NCBI GenBank assembly: GCA_029783825.1
Contig: JAREIK010012389.1
Span: forward strand, 17,453-81,452
DNA length: 64,000 nt
Direction: 5' to 3'
Source of the DNA: Sapria himalayana
Taxonomy: Eukaryota; Streptophyta; Magnoliopsida; Malpighiales; Rafflesiaceae
Below, one piece after another: positions 26,130 to 39,029 of this stretch. A model generated the notes under the pieces. The model was not told the origin of the DNA, did not search any database, and was given only the letters and a program-made list of their open reading frames with translations. Made by a program: the position numbers and the translations under genes. Positions within the stretch are counted from its first letter, which is position 1. Every line of letters begins with the position of its first letter.

Positions 26130-26145
26130 AAATAATTTAAGGTAA
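26130..26145 (+). repeat. Left target duplication of nested retroposon
   Basis: AAATAATTTAAGGTAA, matched at 15 of 16 by AAAGAATTTAAGGTAA at 27001-27016. This is outside simple repeat, so it is strong evidence of target-primed insertion. It includes the exon end and splice donor of the transposase-like gene. Confidence 0.85.
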
Positions 26146-26637
26146 TTCATGTAAAGAAGCAATAGTAGAGTAAATGAAGATCAAAGTTTAAAAAGCATGG
26201 AGGGAGGCAGCCAAGCAGGGAACTCTTACAGCTTAAGATAGGGTTCAGAAATTGCTAGAAATATTCTGAAGATCAACAAAAGGATACATTTATGATACAA
26301 CCATGGAGTCTGCTGCTGAATTTTCTAGTTTTTCTGGTTGAAATTTCCAGAAATTGATGGTAAATGGGTTTTCATCTTATATGGATATGATGCCCTTGAT
26401 TTTATGCAGGCTGGAATGTTTGTAGGTTAAGTAGTAAAGTTAAGAGCTGCTGATTACCAAGCACATCTGGCAGAATATTTATAGATACAAAGCAGAATTT
26501 AAAAGATGCAATGCTGATATTCAAGGCGGGATACTCTAAAAAAGCGATAGCATTCTAGCATCTCTCAAAGAGCAACATTACAAGAAGAATTCCAGGATAT
26601 ATTAGATTTCCAACTGAATTTAATAGAAGCAAAGCAG

Positions 26638-26685
26638 AATTTCAACATGAATTTCAACATGAATTTCAACATGAATTTCAACATG
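26638..26685 (+). repeat. 12-bp tandem repeat, four copies
   Basis: AATTTCAACATG is repeated four times exactly inside the nested retroposon. Confidence 0.95.
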
Positions 26686-26950
26686 AAGAATCAAAGGTCT
26701 CACCTTACAAGACATGGAAGAGACATGGACTCTTGAAAAAGACTGCATTAATCATTACTATACGAATAAAGATTCAGCCATGGTATCATTAGAAAGAATT
26801 AACTTCTCAAAGCTTAAAGGAAGAACTCAAGAACCTCAAAAGCATTTCTCTTTAAATTTATACACTTAGTTTGATGTAAATGTTAAATATTTTCTTAAAT
26901 ATTGGGTGTAATAAGGATAAGGGTAGATGTTAGTTTGTAAAAATTGTATT

Positions 26951-26968
26951 CCTCCGCCAAAAGAGAGG
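26951..26968 (+). promoter_or_regulatory. Putative 3' stem-loop of the nested retroposon
   Basis: CCTC, loop CGCCAAAAGA, GAGG: four Watson-Crick pairs around the same loop as in the LINE at 10737-10754. Confidence 0.45.
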
Positions 26969-27000
26969 GTTATAACTAATAAATAACACTTAAAAAAAAG

Positions 27001-27016
27001 AAAGAATTTAAGGTAA
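27001..27016 (+). repeat. Right target duplication of nested retroposon
   Basis: AAAGAATTTAAGGTAA follows the A run and repeats 26130-26145 with one difference. Confidence 0.85.
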
Positions 27017-28222
27017 ATATTACTACATAAAAACTTTTTAATTCTTTTATTTATTCTTTTGTTCACTGATTAAAAATTTTTATTTATAATTGCAGAAAGT
27101 TTACAGGTGGACACAGCCAAATGGGGTGGTCAAAATTGTATTCTACAATTATGATATCAGTCGGTATAAAGACACCGTATATGAGATCAAAGATAAATAG
27201 TTGAAGAAGAAAGAAAAAGATTCGAGTGTCCCAGATCATGTTTTCCAGGAGTGGCGGAGTAGATGGGAAGATCTGGATTATAAAAAAATTAATGATAAAC
27301 AGAGCGGCAATCATCGCTCAAAGCAGGCTAGAGAGGGTAGTGGCATGTCTACACACACGTTTGGATCTTGCTCTATGTGTGAGCACAAACGAGCATTGGT
27401 ATTATTTCTAATTTATACTTTTTATGTTTATTATTTTGTGAAATGTGTTCAATTATGCCTAAATTTCATTTCTCATTAAGAATTTTTTTTCAATAGAATT
27501 AACGTGTGCATTGTGTGTAATTATAGACATGTAAGGTGGGTGAGAAGTCTAGTGCTCATCGCTTATTCAATTACATGCACACGAAGGCTCATGATAATCA
27601 GACATTCGTTGATCAGAAATCTCGTGCAGCAAATATAAGTTTCATTAAAAAAATTAGCTTTTCTTTTTTTGTTTGAATATAAATTGAAATACTTTTCATA
27701 CATTTTTATTTGGCGAAATATAATGAAATATTAGCTGCTGTGACTCAAGCGTATTCCCAGTCTACTTCGGGTTAATGTGATGGTGCAATAAGTAGTTCTA
27801 ATTCATCAGCTCTACCAATTGATACCAATTAGATTTGGTATGTGGCTATTGATGACAAGGAGAAGATGCCCATCTATGATGTCAGTTCATCGACATCATA
27901 ATTCTACTCGCATAGATGACTAGATTATGAAGCTAAATTTTCAAGTCTACTTTCGAATTTGTTCTCGACTATAGAGGAATTTCAGGACGTGATGTGAAAT
28001 GCAATACAGTATCAGTTGGCTGATACCAAGCGATGCATGATCGACTATAAAATTGATAGGGATGAGTTCTGTTTGCGTTTTGACTGGCTTATAAAGAAGT
28101 TTCAGAAAGGAGGACTATGGTTCAACCCTGATGATCTACCTTGGATTGTTTGGCGTAATGCTCTAGCTTCAGCATCTACTCCATCACATACAAAACACCT
28201 GCAACAACTGCATCAGGTCTAG

Positions 28223-28540
28223 CAGTAACAGACAGCTCTACCCCAGTTCCTAACATCTCACAGTGTGGACCAGATACGTCGCAGCATAATGATTATGAAA
28301 CTAGGTTGGATGATTGAGTGTATTACATACAATTTTTTTTTCAATGCCTTAAACTTTGATTTTGTATTTCATTTTGTATTTTTCTCTTGATGTATTTAAT
28401 ATATATATGTAGCATATATAGTTGTTTGCTGGAGTTAATTTGATTTTTTTTGTTGTATTTGCATATGTTTTTATAGTAACTGCATCAAAATTAGTAGGTA
28501 ATTGAATTTTTTTTTATGTGAACTAGAAAAAAAAATTTGG
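28223..28540 (+). other. 3' flank of the CACTA copy 1 gene
   Basis: Non-coding AT-rich stretch between the broken gene and the right subterminal repeats. It matches copy 2 at about 63590-63800, including a GTTGTTTGCTGG/GTTGGCTTG word after a TATATGTAGCATATATAG word. Probably the 3' UTR of the transposon gene. Confidence 0.5.
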
Positions 28541-29256
28541 TCAATAATTACCGATCGAATTGAGACCAAAAACTAACCAAAGTTTTTTATATCAATGGTT
28601 GGTAATACTTTTGGAAATCAATAACCAACCAATGATTTTAAAAAATTTTGTCGGTTTTTGGGTCGCACTTTTTTTAGTTATTACCGAACATTTTGTGACC
28701 ATTCACCCACCTAATGCTTTTGGTCAGAAAATGGTTTGAATATAGTCGAAAATTGTTTGTCGGCAAAGTCTATAAATTGTTGGTAATTACCAACCATTTA
28801 GAGACCATTTACTGACCTAATTGTTTTGGATGGAAATGGTCGAAATATCGTTAGATTTTGTTTGACGGTAAATGATCTGTAGTTAGTCGATAATTACCGA
28901 CATTTTAGAGACCACTTACCAACCAACTGCTTTGGTCAGAAAATGATAAGAATTTAGTCGGTAATTGTTTGTCGGTGAATGTTCTATAAATAGTCGTTAA
29001 TTACTGACTATTTGGAGACCAATATACCGACCTAATATTTTGGTAGGTAAATCATAGGAATATAGTCGGTAATTGTTTGACAGTAGAGGGTCAATAAATG
29101 GTCGGTAATTTATAGACCGCTGATTTTTTGTCGGTAAAATAATTAGCCACGTGAAAAAGTGTGACTTAATATTTCGATCAGTAATTGGTCGCTATTTTGT
29201 TTATCGACCAAAAACACCCAATTAATGACCTAATAATTGGTCGACAATTCAGTGAA
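28541..29256 (-). promoter_or_regulatory. Right subterminal repeat region of CACTA copy 1
   Basis: Dense TTGGTCGGTAA, ATTACCGACC and GGTCGGTAATT words on both strands from about 28541 to the right TIR, mirroring the left end (for example at 28777-28815, 28884-28905, 29061-29075 and 29097-29115). Confidence 0.82.
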
Positions 29257-29267
29257 TTTTAGTATTG
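29257..29267 (-). repeat. Right terminal inverted repeat, CACTA copy 1
   Basis: TTTTAGTATTG on the + strand, that is CAATACTAAAA on the minus strand, one mismatch to the left end. GAT follows at 29268-29270. Confidence 0.82.
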
Positions 29268-29563
29268 GATAGATGGAGATATTGACAAATTGACAGAAAG
29301 ATAGATAGACAGACCGCCTGATGGTCAAAAGCCATATGGACAGATACACAGATAAAAATATAGACATATAAACTATAGACAGATAGGTTGATAGGCAAAT
29401 AGATAGACAAATAGATAGATTGATAAATAGATAGATAGATAGATAAACAGATAGAGAGATAGAAAGAGAGAAAGAAAGAAGAAGATAGATAGATAAATAG
29501 ATAAAAGAAAGAAAGATAGATAGCTAGATAAAAGATAGATAGATAGATATAGATCGATGGATA

Positions 29564-29860
29564 GACATATTGACAAAAAGACACATAAACAGATAGAGAG
29601 ATAGCCAGATATCCATATAGATAGATAACATATAGACTGATAGACATATAGACATCTAAACATATAGGTAGATATGCAGATAGATAGATAGATAGATAAA
29701 TACATAGATATATAGATCGATAGATAGACATATTGACAAAAAGACACATAGACAAATACACAAATAGCCAGATAGCCAGATATCCATATAGATAGATAAA
29801 CATATAGACTGATAGACATATAGACATATAAACATATAGGTAGATATGCAGATAGATAGA
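29564..29860 (+). repeat. Tandem duplication of about 154-171 bp
   Basis: GACATATTGACAAAAAGACACATA near 29573 and 29727, then GATATCCATATAG at 29608 and 29779, and a TAGGTAGATATGCAGATAG end to both units. Both copies share the same order of rare words. Confidence 0.8.
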
Positions 29861-30656
29861 TAGTTAGATGGAAAGATAGATCGATAAAAAGTCAGAAAGA
29901 TAGATAGATAGACAATAGAAAGATATATAGATGGATAGATTAGATAAATAGATAGAAAGATAGATAGAAAGATATATAAAATAGGCAAATAGACAGATGA
30001 AAAGAGAGAGAAATAGACATATAGATATATAGAAAAAAGATAAACAGATATATAAATAGACAAATAGACAGATAGATAGAAAGGAAGATATACAAAAAAA
30101 TAGTTAGCTTGATAGCCAGATTTCCATATGGATAGATGCAGAGATAGACAAATTGACATATAGACTTATATATTGATAGGCAGATAGATAGATAGATATA
30201 TACACAAATAGACAGATAGATAGATAGACAGATAAATAGATAGATAGATATACAGAAAGATAGATAGACAGATTGTCCAGATTGATATATATACAGATAG
30301 ATAGATAGAATGATAGGAAAGATAGGATTGATAAAGTGATTGACAAATAGATAGATAGATAGACAGATAGACAGACATATTGATAGACAGACAAATAGAA
30401 AGATAACAATATATAGATAGATAGATTGACAAATAGATAGATAGATTGACAAATAGATAGATAGATAGACAGATAAATATATAGACAGATAGATAGATAG
30501 ATAAATAACTAGATAGAATGATAGTTAGATAGATAGGATGGATAGTTTATATAGATAGACATATAGACATATACGTAGATAAAAATAAATAGATATACAT
30601 ATTGACAGAAGACAGAAGACAGATAGGCATATAGATAGATAGAAAGATAGACATAC

Positions 30657-30657
<1 letters not shown>

Positions 30658-30687
<30 letters not shown>
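30658..30687. repeat. (TA)n tract
   Basis: About 30 bp of TA within block C. Confidence 0.9.
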
Positions 30688-30691
<4 letters not shown>

Positions 30692-31101
30692 AAAGATAAT
30701 TAGACAGATCGATTGATAGATAGACAAAAGATAGATAGATAGATCGATAGTCAAATAGATAGATAGAAAGATAGATAGATAGATTTTTAGATATATAGAG
30801 ATATATATATATATTATATCTATATAAATAGATAGATAGACAGATAGATAGATAGACAAATATCAAAATAGCCATATAAGCAGAAAATATATAGACATAT
30901 AAATAGATAGATAGACGGATAGCTAGATAGTCATATTATAGATAGATGACAGATAGAAAGATAGATAGATGATAGATAGATAGATGATAGATAAGTATAT
31001 AGATTGATAGATAGTATATAGATAGATTTATAGATACATAGCGATCAATCTATATAGATATATAGAGGATGATAGATAAGCTAGATAGATAGTAGATAGA
31101 T

Positions 31102-31103
<2 letters not shown>

Positions 31104-31141
<38 letters not shown>
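31104..31141. repeat. (TA)n tract
   Basis: About 38 bp of TA within block C. Confidence 0.9.
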
Positions 31142-31143
<2 letters not shown>

Positions 31144-32599
31144 ATAGAAATAATAACAGAAAGATAATAGAAAGATAGACAGATAGATATACAGATAAAA
31201 TGATAGAAAGATAAGCAGATAAAGGATAGACATAGAGAAAGATTATTTAGAGAGATGAATAGATAGACAGAATAGATTGATAGACATATAGATAGATATA
31301 CAAATAGACAATAGATTAATAAATATATAAACCAATAAACAAATAGACAGATAGACCATATGGATAGATAGACAGATAGTGCATATAGATAGAGAGACAT
31401 ATTAGATATATGATAGATAGACCATATAGACAGATAATCGATAAAAAGAGAGACAGATATATAGATAGACATATAGACAGATAGATAGACTAAAATAGAT
31501 ATAGACATATAGACTTATAGAAAGATATATAGATATATAGACAGATAGATAGACAAATAGATAGATAGTCAAATAGATAGATAGACATATAGATAGAAGA
31601 TAGACCAATAGATAGATAGATAGGTCAGATAGAATAGAAGATACACAGATAGACAAATCAATATATTGATATAGATCGATTAATAAACGAGAGATAGATA
31701 GTTAAATAGTCAGATAAATATTTAGAAAGAAAGATAGATAGCTGGATATCCAAATAGCCAAATATGTAGATAAACAGATAGACAAATAGATAAGTAGATA
31801 GATAGATAGGTAGATAGATATATAGTAGAAAGGTAAGTATATAGATAGGTAGATAGATAGACTCACCGATCGACAGACGGATAGATACATAGATAGATAT
31901 TCAAATAAATAAATTGGTAGAAAAGATAGATATGCAGATATAAACATAGAAATAAAAATAGATAGATGATAGATAGATAGACAGATAGATAGATAGATAG
32001 ACAGATAGATAGACATATATACTATATAAATAGACAGATAGATAGATAGATAGATAGATAAATAAATAGATAGATAGACAAATAGACAAGTAGATTAATA
32101 GATAGACAAATAGATAGATAAATAGTTAGACAGACAAATAGATAGATAGATAAATAGACTGATAGACAAATAGACCAATAGATAGATAGATAGATAGATA
32201 TAGAGATAGATAAATAGATAGATAGATAAATAGATAGATAGATAGATAAATAGACAGATATACAGATAGATAGATAAATAGATAGATAGACAGATTGACA
32301 CATATATATTTAGACCATATAGAAAGAAAGAAAGTTAGTTAGATGGATATATTGAGAGATAAATATATTGACAAATAGACAGATAGTCAGATAGATAAAT
32401 AGATAGAAATATAGACAGATATATAGATAGATAGACATATAGACAAATAAACAAATAGATAGATATATAGATAGATAGATGGATATTTATATAGATAGAT
32501 ATACAGATAGATTGATAAATATATCAATAGATAGATAGATATATAGATTGATAAGAAGATAGATAGACAGATAGACATATATACAGATAAAGAGATAGG

Positions 32600-34480
32600 A
32601 AAGATAGATAGATAGACAAATAGAAATTTAGATAGATTGACAGAAAGACATATAGACATAGAATGATATACAGAAAGATAGATTAACAGATCTTCAGATA
32701 GATAGATAAAAAGACTAATAAATAGATAGATAGATAGGTAGATAGCTAGATTCATAGATAGACATATATACATATATATAGATAGAGAGAGAGAGAGATA
32801 GAAAGATAATAGATCGATAGTAGTCAGATCGATAGATATAAAGATAGATATATATATCGATTGATAGATTGATAGATAGTCATATTGACATATAGACTGA
32901 TAGAAAGAAAGATTGATAGATAGATATATAGATAGATAGACTAATAGATAAAAAGATAGATAGGTAGATAGCCAGATAGTTAGATAGACAAATAAAAAGA
33001 TAGGATAGATAGATAAATAAAAAGACAAAAAAATAGGCAGATAGACATATAGATAGGTAGATAGATATATAAAAGACAGATAGACAAATAGTTAAATAAA
33101 TATATATACAGATAGATGAATAGACAGATAGACAAATAAAAAGAAAGATAGATAGACATATAGAAAGATATACAGATAGACATATAGATAAATAGATAGA
33201 CAGATAGATAAATAGATAGATATACATATAGACATATAGATATATAGACTGATAGATAGATAGATACATAGATAGATAGATATACATAAGATAGATAGAT
33301 AGATAAATAAATAGATTGACATATAGATAGATAGATTGATTGACAAATAGATAGATGGACAAAAGAAAGATAGACCGAGACACAAATAGATAGATTTATA
33401 GATAGACAACAGATTGATAGATAGACAGATAGACAGGTAGACTGATAGATAGATTGATAGAAAATAGATAGATAGATAGACAAATAGATAGATAGTCAAA
33501 TAGATAGATAGAAAGATAGACAGATAGACAAATAGTCCAATCGATAGATAGATAGATAGTTAGACATATAGAATTGTTAATAGATACATAAATAGATAGA
33601 TATATAGATAGATAGGTATATATATATCTCTACACATAAATAGATATATATTTAGATGATATAAATAGATTGACAGATAGATATATATATATTTAGACCA
33701 TATTGATATATAGACAGATAGACAGATACACAGATAGAAAGATGGACATATAGATAGATAGACAGATAGATATATATGTAGATAGATAAATCGATAGATA
33801 GACAGATATATTGATAGATGGATAGAATGATAGATAGATAGATATATAAACATATAGACAGACAGACAGATAGATAGATAGACTAATAAAGAGATAGAAA
33901 AATAGATAGATAGAAAGACAATATAGATTGATAGATTGATTGATAAAAAGAAATATAGACAAATAGAATGATAGTCAGATATATGGATAGATAGATAGAT
34001 AGATAAGCAAAGAAATTGATATATAGATAGATAAATAGACAAATATATAGATAGATATACATATAGATTGATAGATAGATTGAAGATTGACATATAGACA
34101 GATAAGAAGATAGATAGATAGATAGATAGACAGATAGACATATAGATAGATAAAGAGATAGAAAGATAGATAGACATATAGACATTTAGACAGATTGACA
34201 GAAAGATATATAGACATATAATATGATATACAGAAAGGCTAATTGACAGATCTACATATAGATAGATAAAAAGAATAATAAATAGATAGATATGTAGATA
34301 GGTAGCTAGATTCACAGATGGACATATATACATATATATAGATAGATAGATTGTCAGATAGAAAGGTAATAGAGCGATAGTAGTCAAATAGATAGATATA
34401 AAGATAGACAGATAGACAGATTGATAGATTGTCAGAATGGCATATAGACTGATAGACAGAAAGATAGATAAACAGATCGA
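32600..34480 (+). repeat. Higher-order repeat, period 1560 bp
   Basis: GCTAGATTCA with a following CATATATACATATATATAGATAG word lies at 32744 and again at 34304; GTAGTCA plus a GATATAAAGATAG word lies at 32820 and 34380. Both give exactly 1560 bp. A further relative of the first landmark lies at 35637. Confidence 0.78.
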
Positions 34481-35269
34481 CTGTTATATAGAAAGATAAA
34501 TAGGTAGATAGATAGATAGATAGACAAATAGAAAGATAGATAGACAAATAGATAAATAGAAATACATATGGAAAATTAGGCACATAGACAGATAGATAGA
34601 GATATAAAAGATAGATTGATAGATAGTCAAATAAATAGATATACAGATAGATGAATTGACGGATAGACAAAATCGAAAGAAAGATAGACAAATAGAAAGA
34701 TATACAGATAAACATATAGACAATAGATAGATAGATATTTAGATAGATATACAGATAGACAAATAGATAGATAGATATATAGATAGATAGATAGATAGAC
34801 ACATAGACAAATAGATATATAGATAGATAGATATACAGAAAATAGATAGATGGATAGATATATAGATAGATAGACAAACAAATATATAGATTGATAGATA
34901 AATAGCCAGATAGATAGAAAGAAAAATAGATAATTAGACAAAATAAAGAAAGAAAGAAAGGTAGATAGATAGACTGATAGACAGATAGATAGATATATAT
35001 ATATATACAGACACACAGACAGACAGAGAGATAGACAAATAGATAGATAGACAGATATATAGATAGACAGATAGATAGATAGTCAAATAGATAGATAGAC
35101 AGATTGACTAATAGATATATAGACAAATAGTCCAATAGACTGACAGACAGATAGATAGATAGATCGACATATAGAATGTATAATAGATACACAAATAGAC
35201 AGATAAACAAGTAGACAAACAAATAGATATATAGATAGATCGATCGATAGATAGATATATATTTAGAAC

Positions 35270-35302
<33 letters not shown>

Positions 35303-38300
35303 TATATATATATATATATATATATGACCATATTGATAGACAGATAGATAGATACATAGATAGAAAGATAGATAGATAGACTGATAAAGATACAGATAGA
35401 TAGATAGATAGACGCATAGACATATAGACAGATAGAAAGAGAGATAGATAGATAAATAAATAGATAGACCATTAAAGAGATAGAAAATTAGATAGATAGA
35501 TAGATAGACATATAGATAGTTTGATTTATTGATAAAAAAGACATATAGACAATTATAATGATAGACATATAGACATATTGACATTTACACAGACAGACAG
35601 ATAGACTAATAAACAAATATGCAAATAGGTAGATAGCCAGATTCACAGATAGACATATAAAATTTATACTAATAGATAGATAGATAGACATATAAATTGA
35701 TTTATATTAATCAGATAGACAAATAGAGAGATAGACATTTAGATAGATTAGCAGATTGAAAGATTGATATATTGACATATAGACTGATAAATAGATATAC
35801 TAATGGACAGATAGACTCATAGACTGATAGAAAGATAGACAAAAGGTAGAAAATAAGATAAATAGATAAATAGATAGATAAAATAGATAAATAGATTGAC
35901 AGATAGACTGATCGAAAAATAGACAGATAACCATATAGACAAATAGACAGATAGACAAATAGATAAAAGATAAATAGATAGTTAGATAAATAGATAGAAT
36001 GATAGACAGACAGCAACATAGAAAGATTGATAGATTGACCAATTGACAGATAGACATATAGACTATAGACATATAAAAAAATAGATAGATAGACTGATAG
36101 ACATATACAAAGATAAGTAGAGAGACAAATAGAGAGATTGACAGTTAGACAGATAAATAAATAGACAGATATACAAGTAGAGAGAGAGATAGATAGATAG
36201 ATATAAGATAGATAGACATATGAATAGATAGTCAAATAGATAATTATATGGATAGATTTATAGATAAATAAACTGATAGACTGATATAAAGATATATAGA
36301 GAGATAGATATATATATATATATAAATATATAGATAGATAGACAGATATTCAGATTGATAGATGCAAAAATAGATAGATTTACATATAGATAGATAGATA
36401 GTCAAATAAATATATTGATAGATATAATAATAGACAGATAAAGAAATAGACAAATCGATATATAGATAGGTAGACATATATAATGGTTAATAGATATACA
36501 GATAGACAGATAGACAAATAGATAGTTAGATATATATATATATATATATATACCATATAGATAGATAGACAGATATATATATATATATACCAATTTGATA
36601 GATAGATTGAAAGACATATACACAGATAGAAAGATTTACAAATAGATAGACAAATAGATATACATGTAGATAGACAAATAAATAGATCGACAGATAGATA
36701 GATAGATGAATAGACATATTGATAGATAGAAAGATGAATATATAGGCAGATAAAGATAAACGCAAAGAGATAGACATTATGAAATATAAATAGACAAATA
36801 GACATATAGATAGAAAGACAAATAGAAAGAAAGATAGATTGATAGATAGATAGATAGACAAGTAGATAGATAAAAGATAAACTAATATATAGATAGACAG
36901 ATAGACATAAAGATAAAAGACCATATAAACATATAGATATATAGACAGATAGACATAAAGTAAGATAATGAGATAAATAAATAGACAAATACACAGATAA
37001 ATAGATAGGCAGATAGATAGATAGATATATAGATAAAAATAAAGATAGATAAACAGATAGACAAATAGACATATAGATATATAAACATATAGATAGATAG
37101 ATAAATAGATAGCTGGATAGATAGACAGATAGATAGACAGATAGATAGATGGACAGACACAGATATATATATATATATATATAGATAAATAAAAAGATAT
37201 AAAGATAGAGAGATAGATTATTAGATTGATAGACAAATAGAAAGATAGACACACATACAACAAGAAGACAGATAGACAAGCGGACGGATAGATAAAAAGA
37301 TATATAGACAAACAAACAAACATATACACAGATAGGCAAATATACAAATAGATATCCAAACAAGTAGATAGATAAATATCTAAACCGATAAATAGATAGA
37401 CAGATAGACATATCTAGTAATAGATAAATAAACCAAATATATAGATAGAGAAATAGAAAGATATATAGATAGATATATAGAAAGATAGACAGGCAGATAG
37501 ATATATATATAGAAAAATATAATGATAGACAGGAAGATAGATAGATAGACAATTAGATAAATAGAAAAATAGCTAGATAGATAGACAGAAAGATGAATAG
37601 ATGGACAGATTTACAGTTAGATAGATAGATAGATAGATAAATGGACATATAAAAAGAAGATAGATATACAAAAATAATTAGATAGATATATTGTCAGATA
37701 GACAGATAAATAAATAAATATAAGACATTAAGATGGATATATACAATTTGAGATAAATAAATAGATATAAAGATAGATAGATAGATAGCTAAATAGATAT
37801 ATAGATAGATAGACAGCTATACAGATAGACAGATAGACAAATAGACAAATAGATTGAATGACACAGAAAAAGATCACAAATAGATATATTGATAGATAGA
37901 TAGTTAGACAAATAGACACAAAGATATATAGATATAGAGATAGATAGATAGATAGATAGATATATAGACATATTGATATATAGATAGAAGATAGATTGAT
38001 AGATAGAGAGATAGAAAGATAGACGAATAGACAAATACACAAATAGGTAGATATTTACATTTATAGATAGACAGATAGAAAGATAGATAGATAGATTAAT
38101 TGATTGATAAATTGATAGATAAATAGAAAGATAGATATCCAGATAAATATATAGCCAAAAAGGAAGATAGATAGATAGATACATACGCATATTGATATAT
38201 AGATATATAACAAGATAGAGAGATAAGCAAATAGATAGTTAGATAGATAGATAGATAGATTATTGGATTGATAGGTAGATAGTTTGATAGATAGATCTAT

Positions 38301-38776
38301 TGATCGATATTTAGATAGCTATATAGATAGATAGATAGATAGTTAACTAGTTAGAAAGATGGACATAGATACAAATAGACAAAAAGATTGTTAAATTAGA
38401 TAGATAGATAGATAGGCACACAGACATAGATATAGAGAAACAAAGACACATAGACATATAGATAGTCAGACAGACAAGCACATAGATATACATACACACA
38501 CACACACAATGAAAGACACACAGATAGATAGATAGATAGATAGATAGAGAAACACATAGTAAAACAAATAGATGTATAGAGCGACAGATAGATATATAGA
38601 TAGATATGAAGATATAGGATAGATGTAGAGAGTTAGACATTTAGAAAGATATATAGATAGAAAGATAGATAAATATATAGATAGATATATATACATTTAA
38701 ATATATAGATAGATAGAATAGTAGATAGATAAAAAGATAAACCTATAAACAAATAAAAGATAGACAGATTGATTGA

Positions 38777-38982
38777 TTGAAAGATAGATAGATAGACCAT
38801 ATAGATAGATGATTAGATAGACACAGACTGATATACAAATAGACACATAGATAGATAAAAAGATAGATAGGTAGATAAATTGAAAGATAGATAGATAGAC
38901 CATATAGATAGATGATTAGATAGACACGGACTGATATACAAATAGACACATAGATAGAAAAAAAGATAGATAGGTAGATAAA
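38777..38982 (+). repeat. 103-bp tandem duplication
   Basis: Two adjacent 103-bp units starting TTGAAAGATAGATAGATAG agree almost completely, including GACCATATAG and the phrase around ACTGATATACAAATAGACAC. One visible change is CACAGACTG versus CACGGACTG. Confidence 0.92.
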
Positions 38983-38995
38983 TTGATAAATATAC

Positions 38996-39029
38996 ACACA
39001 CACACACACATACACACACACACACACAG
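38996..39029. repeat. (CA)n tract
   Basis: CA run broken once by CATA, on the same strand as the other CA runs in the window. Confidence 0.9.

Larger units (their letters stand above)
26146..27000 (+). mobile_element. 855-bp poly(A) retroposon nested in CACTA copy 1
   Basis: It is bounded by a 16-bp direct duplication and ends in an A run at 26992-26999. Its final ~95 bp match the LINE 3' end at 10690-10788 (67 of 72 aligned positions before the tail). The rest has no recognisable ORF2 sequence and many stops in all frames. It holds four tandem copies of a 12-bp word at 26638-26685. It looks like a non-autonomous element using the LINE machinery, or a LINE copy with a large internal deletion or captured transcript; the origin of its 5' 750 bp is unknown to me. 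Confidence 0.82.
26009..28222 (+). pseudogene. Transposase_24-like (Ptta/En/Spm) gene of CACTA copy 1, broken
   Basis: Exons fit plant Transposase_24 (PF03004-like) genes. Exon 26009-26141 reads SKVLRTIFRKSFKPNRHNWK and ends MI-stop-K-stop-FK; the retroposon duplication copy at 27001-27012 keeps KEFK, showing that the second stop arose from GAA. Exon 27096-27398 reads KVYRWTQPNGVV, later DHVFQEWRSRWEDLDYKK and STHTFGSCSM, the domain's hallmark. Exon from 27527 reads GEKSSAHRLFNYMHTK and TFVDQKSRAAN. Exon 27716-28222 reads YNEILAAVTQAYSQSTSG, IWYVAIDDKEKMPIYDV and WFNPDDLPWIVW, ending in a C-terminal tail. Stops lie in most exons, one donor reads ATAAGT and one acceptor GCG instead of the expected GT and AG. 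In CACTA elements this protein is an accessory, probably DNA-binding, factor. Confidence 0.8.
23103..29267 (+). mobile_element. CACTA (En/Spm) DNA transposon, copy 1, complete ends, gene broken
   Basis: The left end is CACTACTAAAA and the right end reads CAATACTAAAA on the minus strand (10 of 11). A GAT triplet lies on each side. Both ends carry many TTGGTCGGTAA/TTACCGACCAA motifs in both orientations, as expected for subterminal binding sites of En/Spm-type elements. The interior has a conserved leader, a 1.9 kb AT-rich intron and a Transposase_24-like gene with several stops. No large catalytic transposase (Transposase_21 type) is present, so this is a defective or non-autonomous element of 6.2 kb. 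An 855-bp retroposon is nested in it. Confidence 0.9.

Noticed and set aside
26866..27066. 66-codon minus-strand open frame across the retroposon end
   Set aside because: It crosses the poly(A) and the target duplication, so it is an accident of the insertion.
36380..37552. 390-codon minus-strand open frame and the many similar ones in all satellite blocks
   Set aside because: They consist only of Ser-Ile-Tyr-Leu-type permutations from TATC repeats, overlap in all three frames, and have no start context, domain or composition change.
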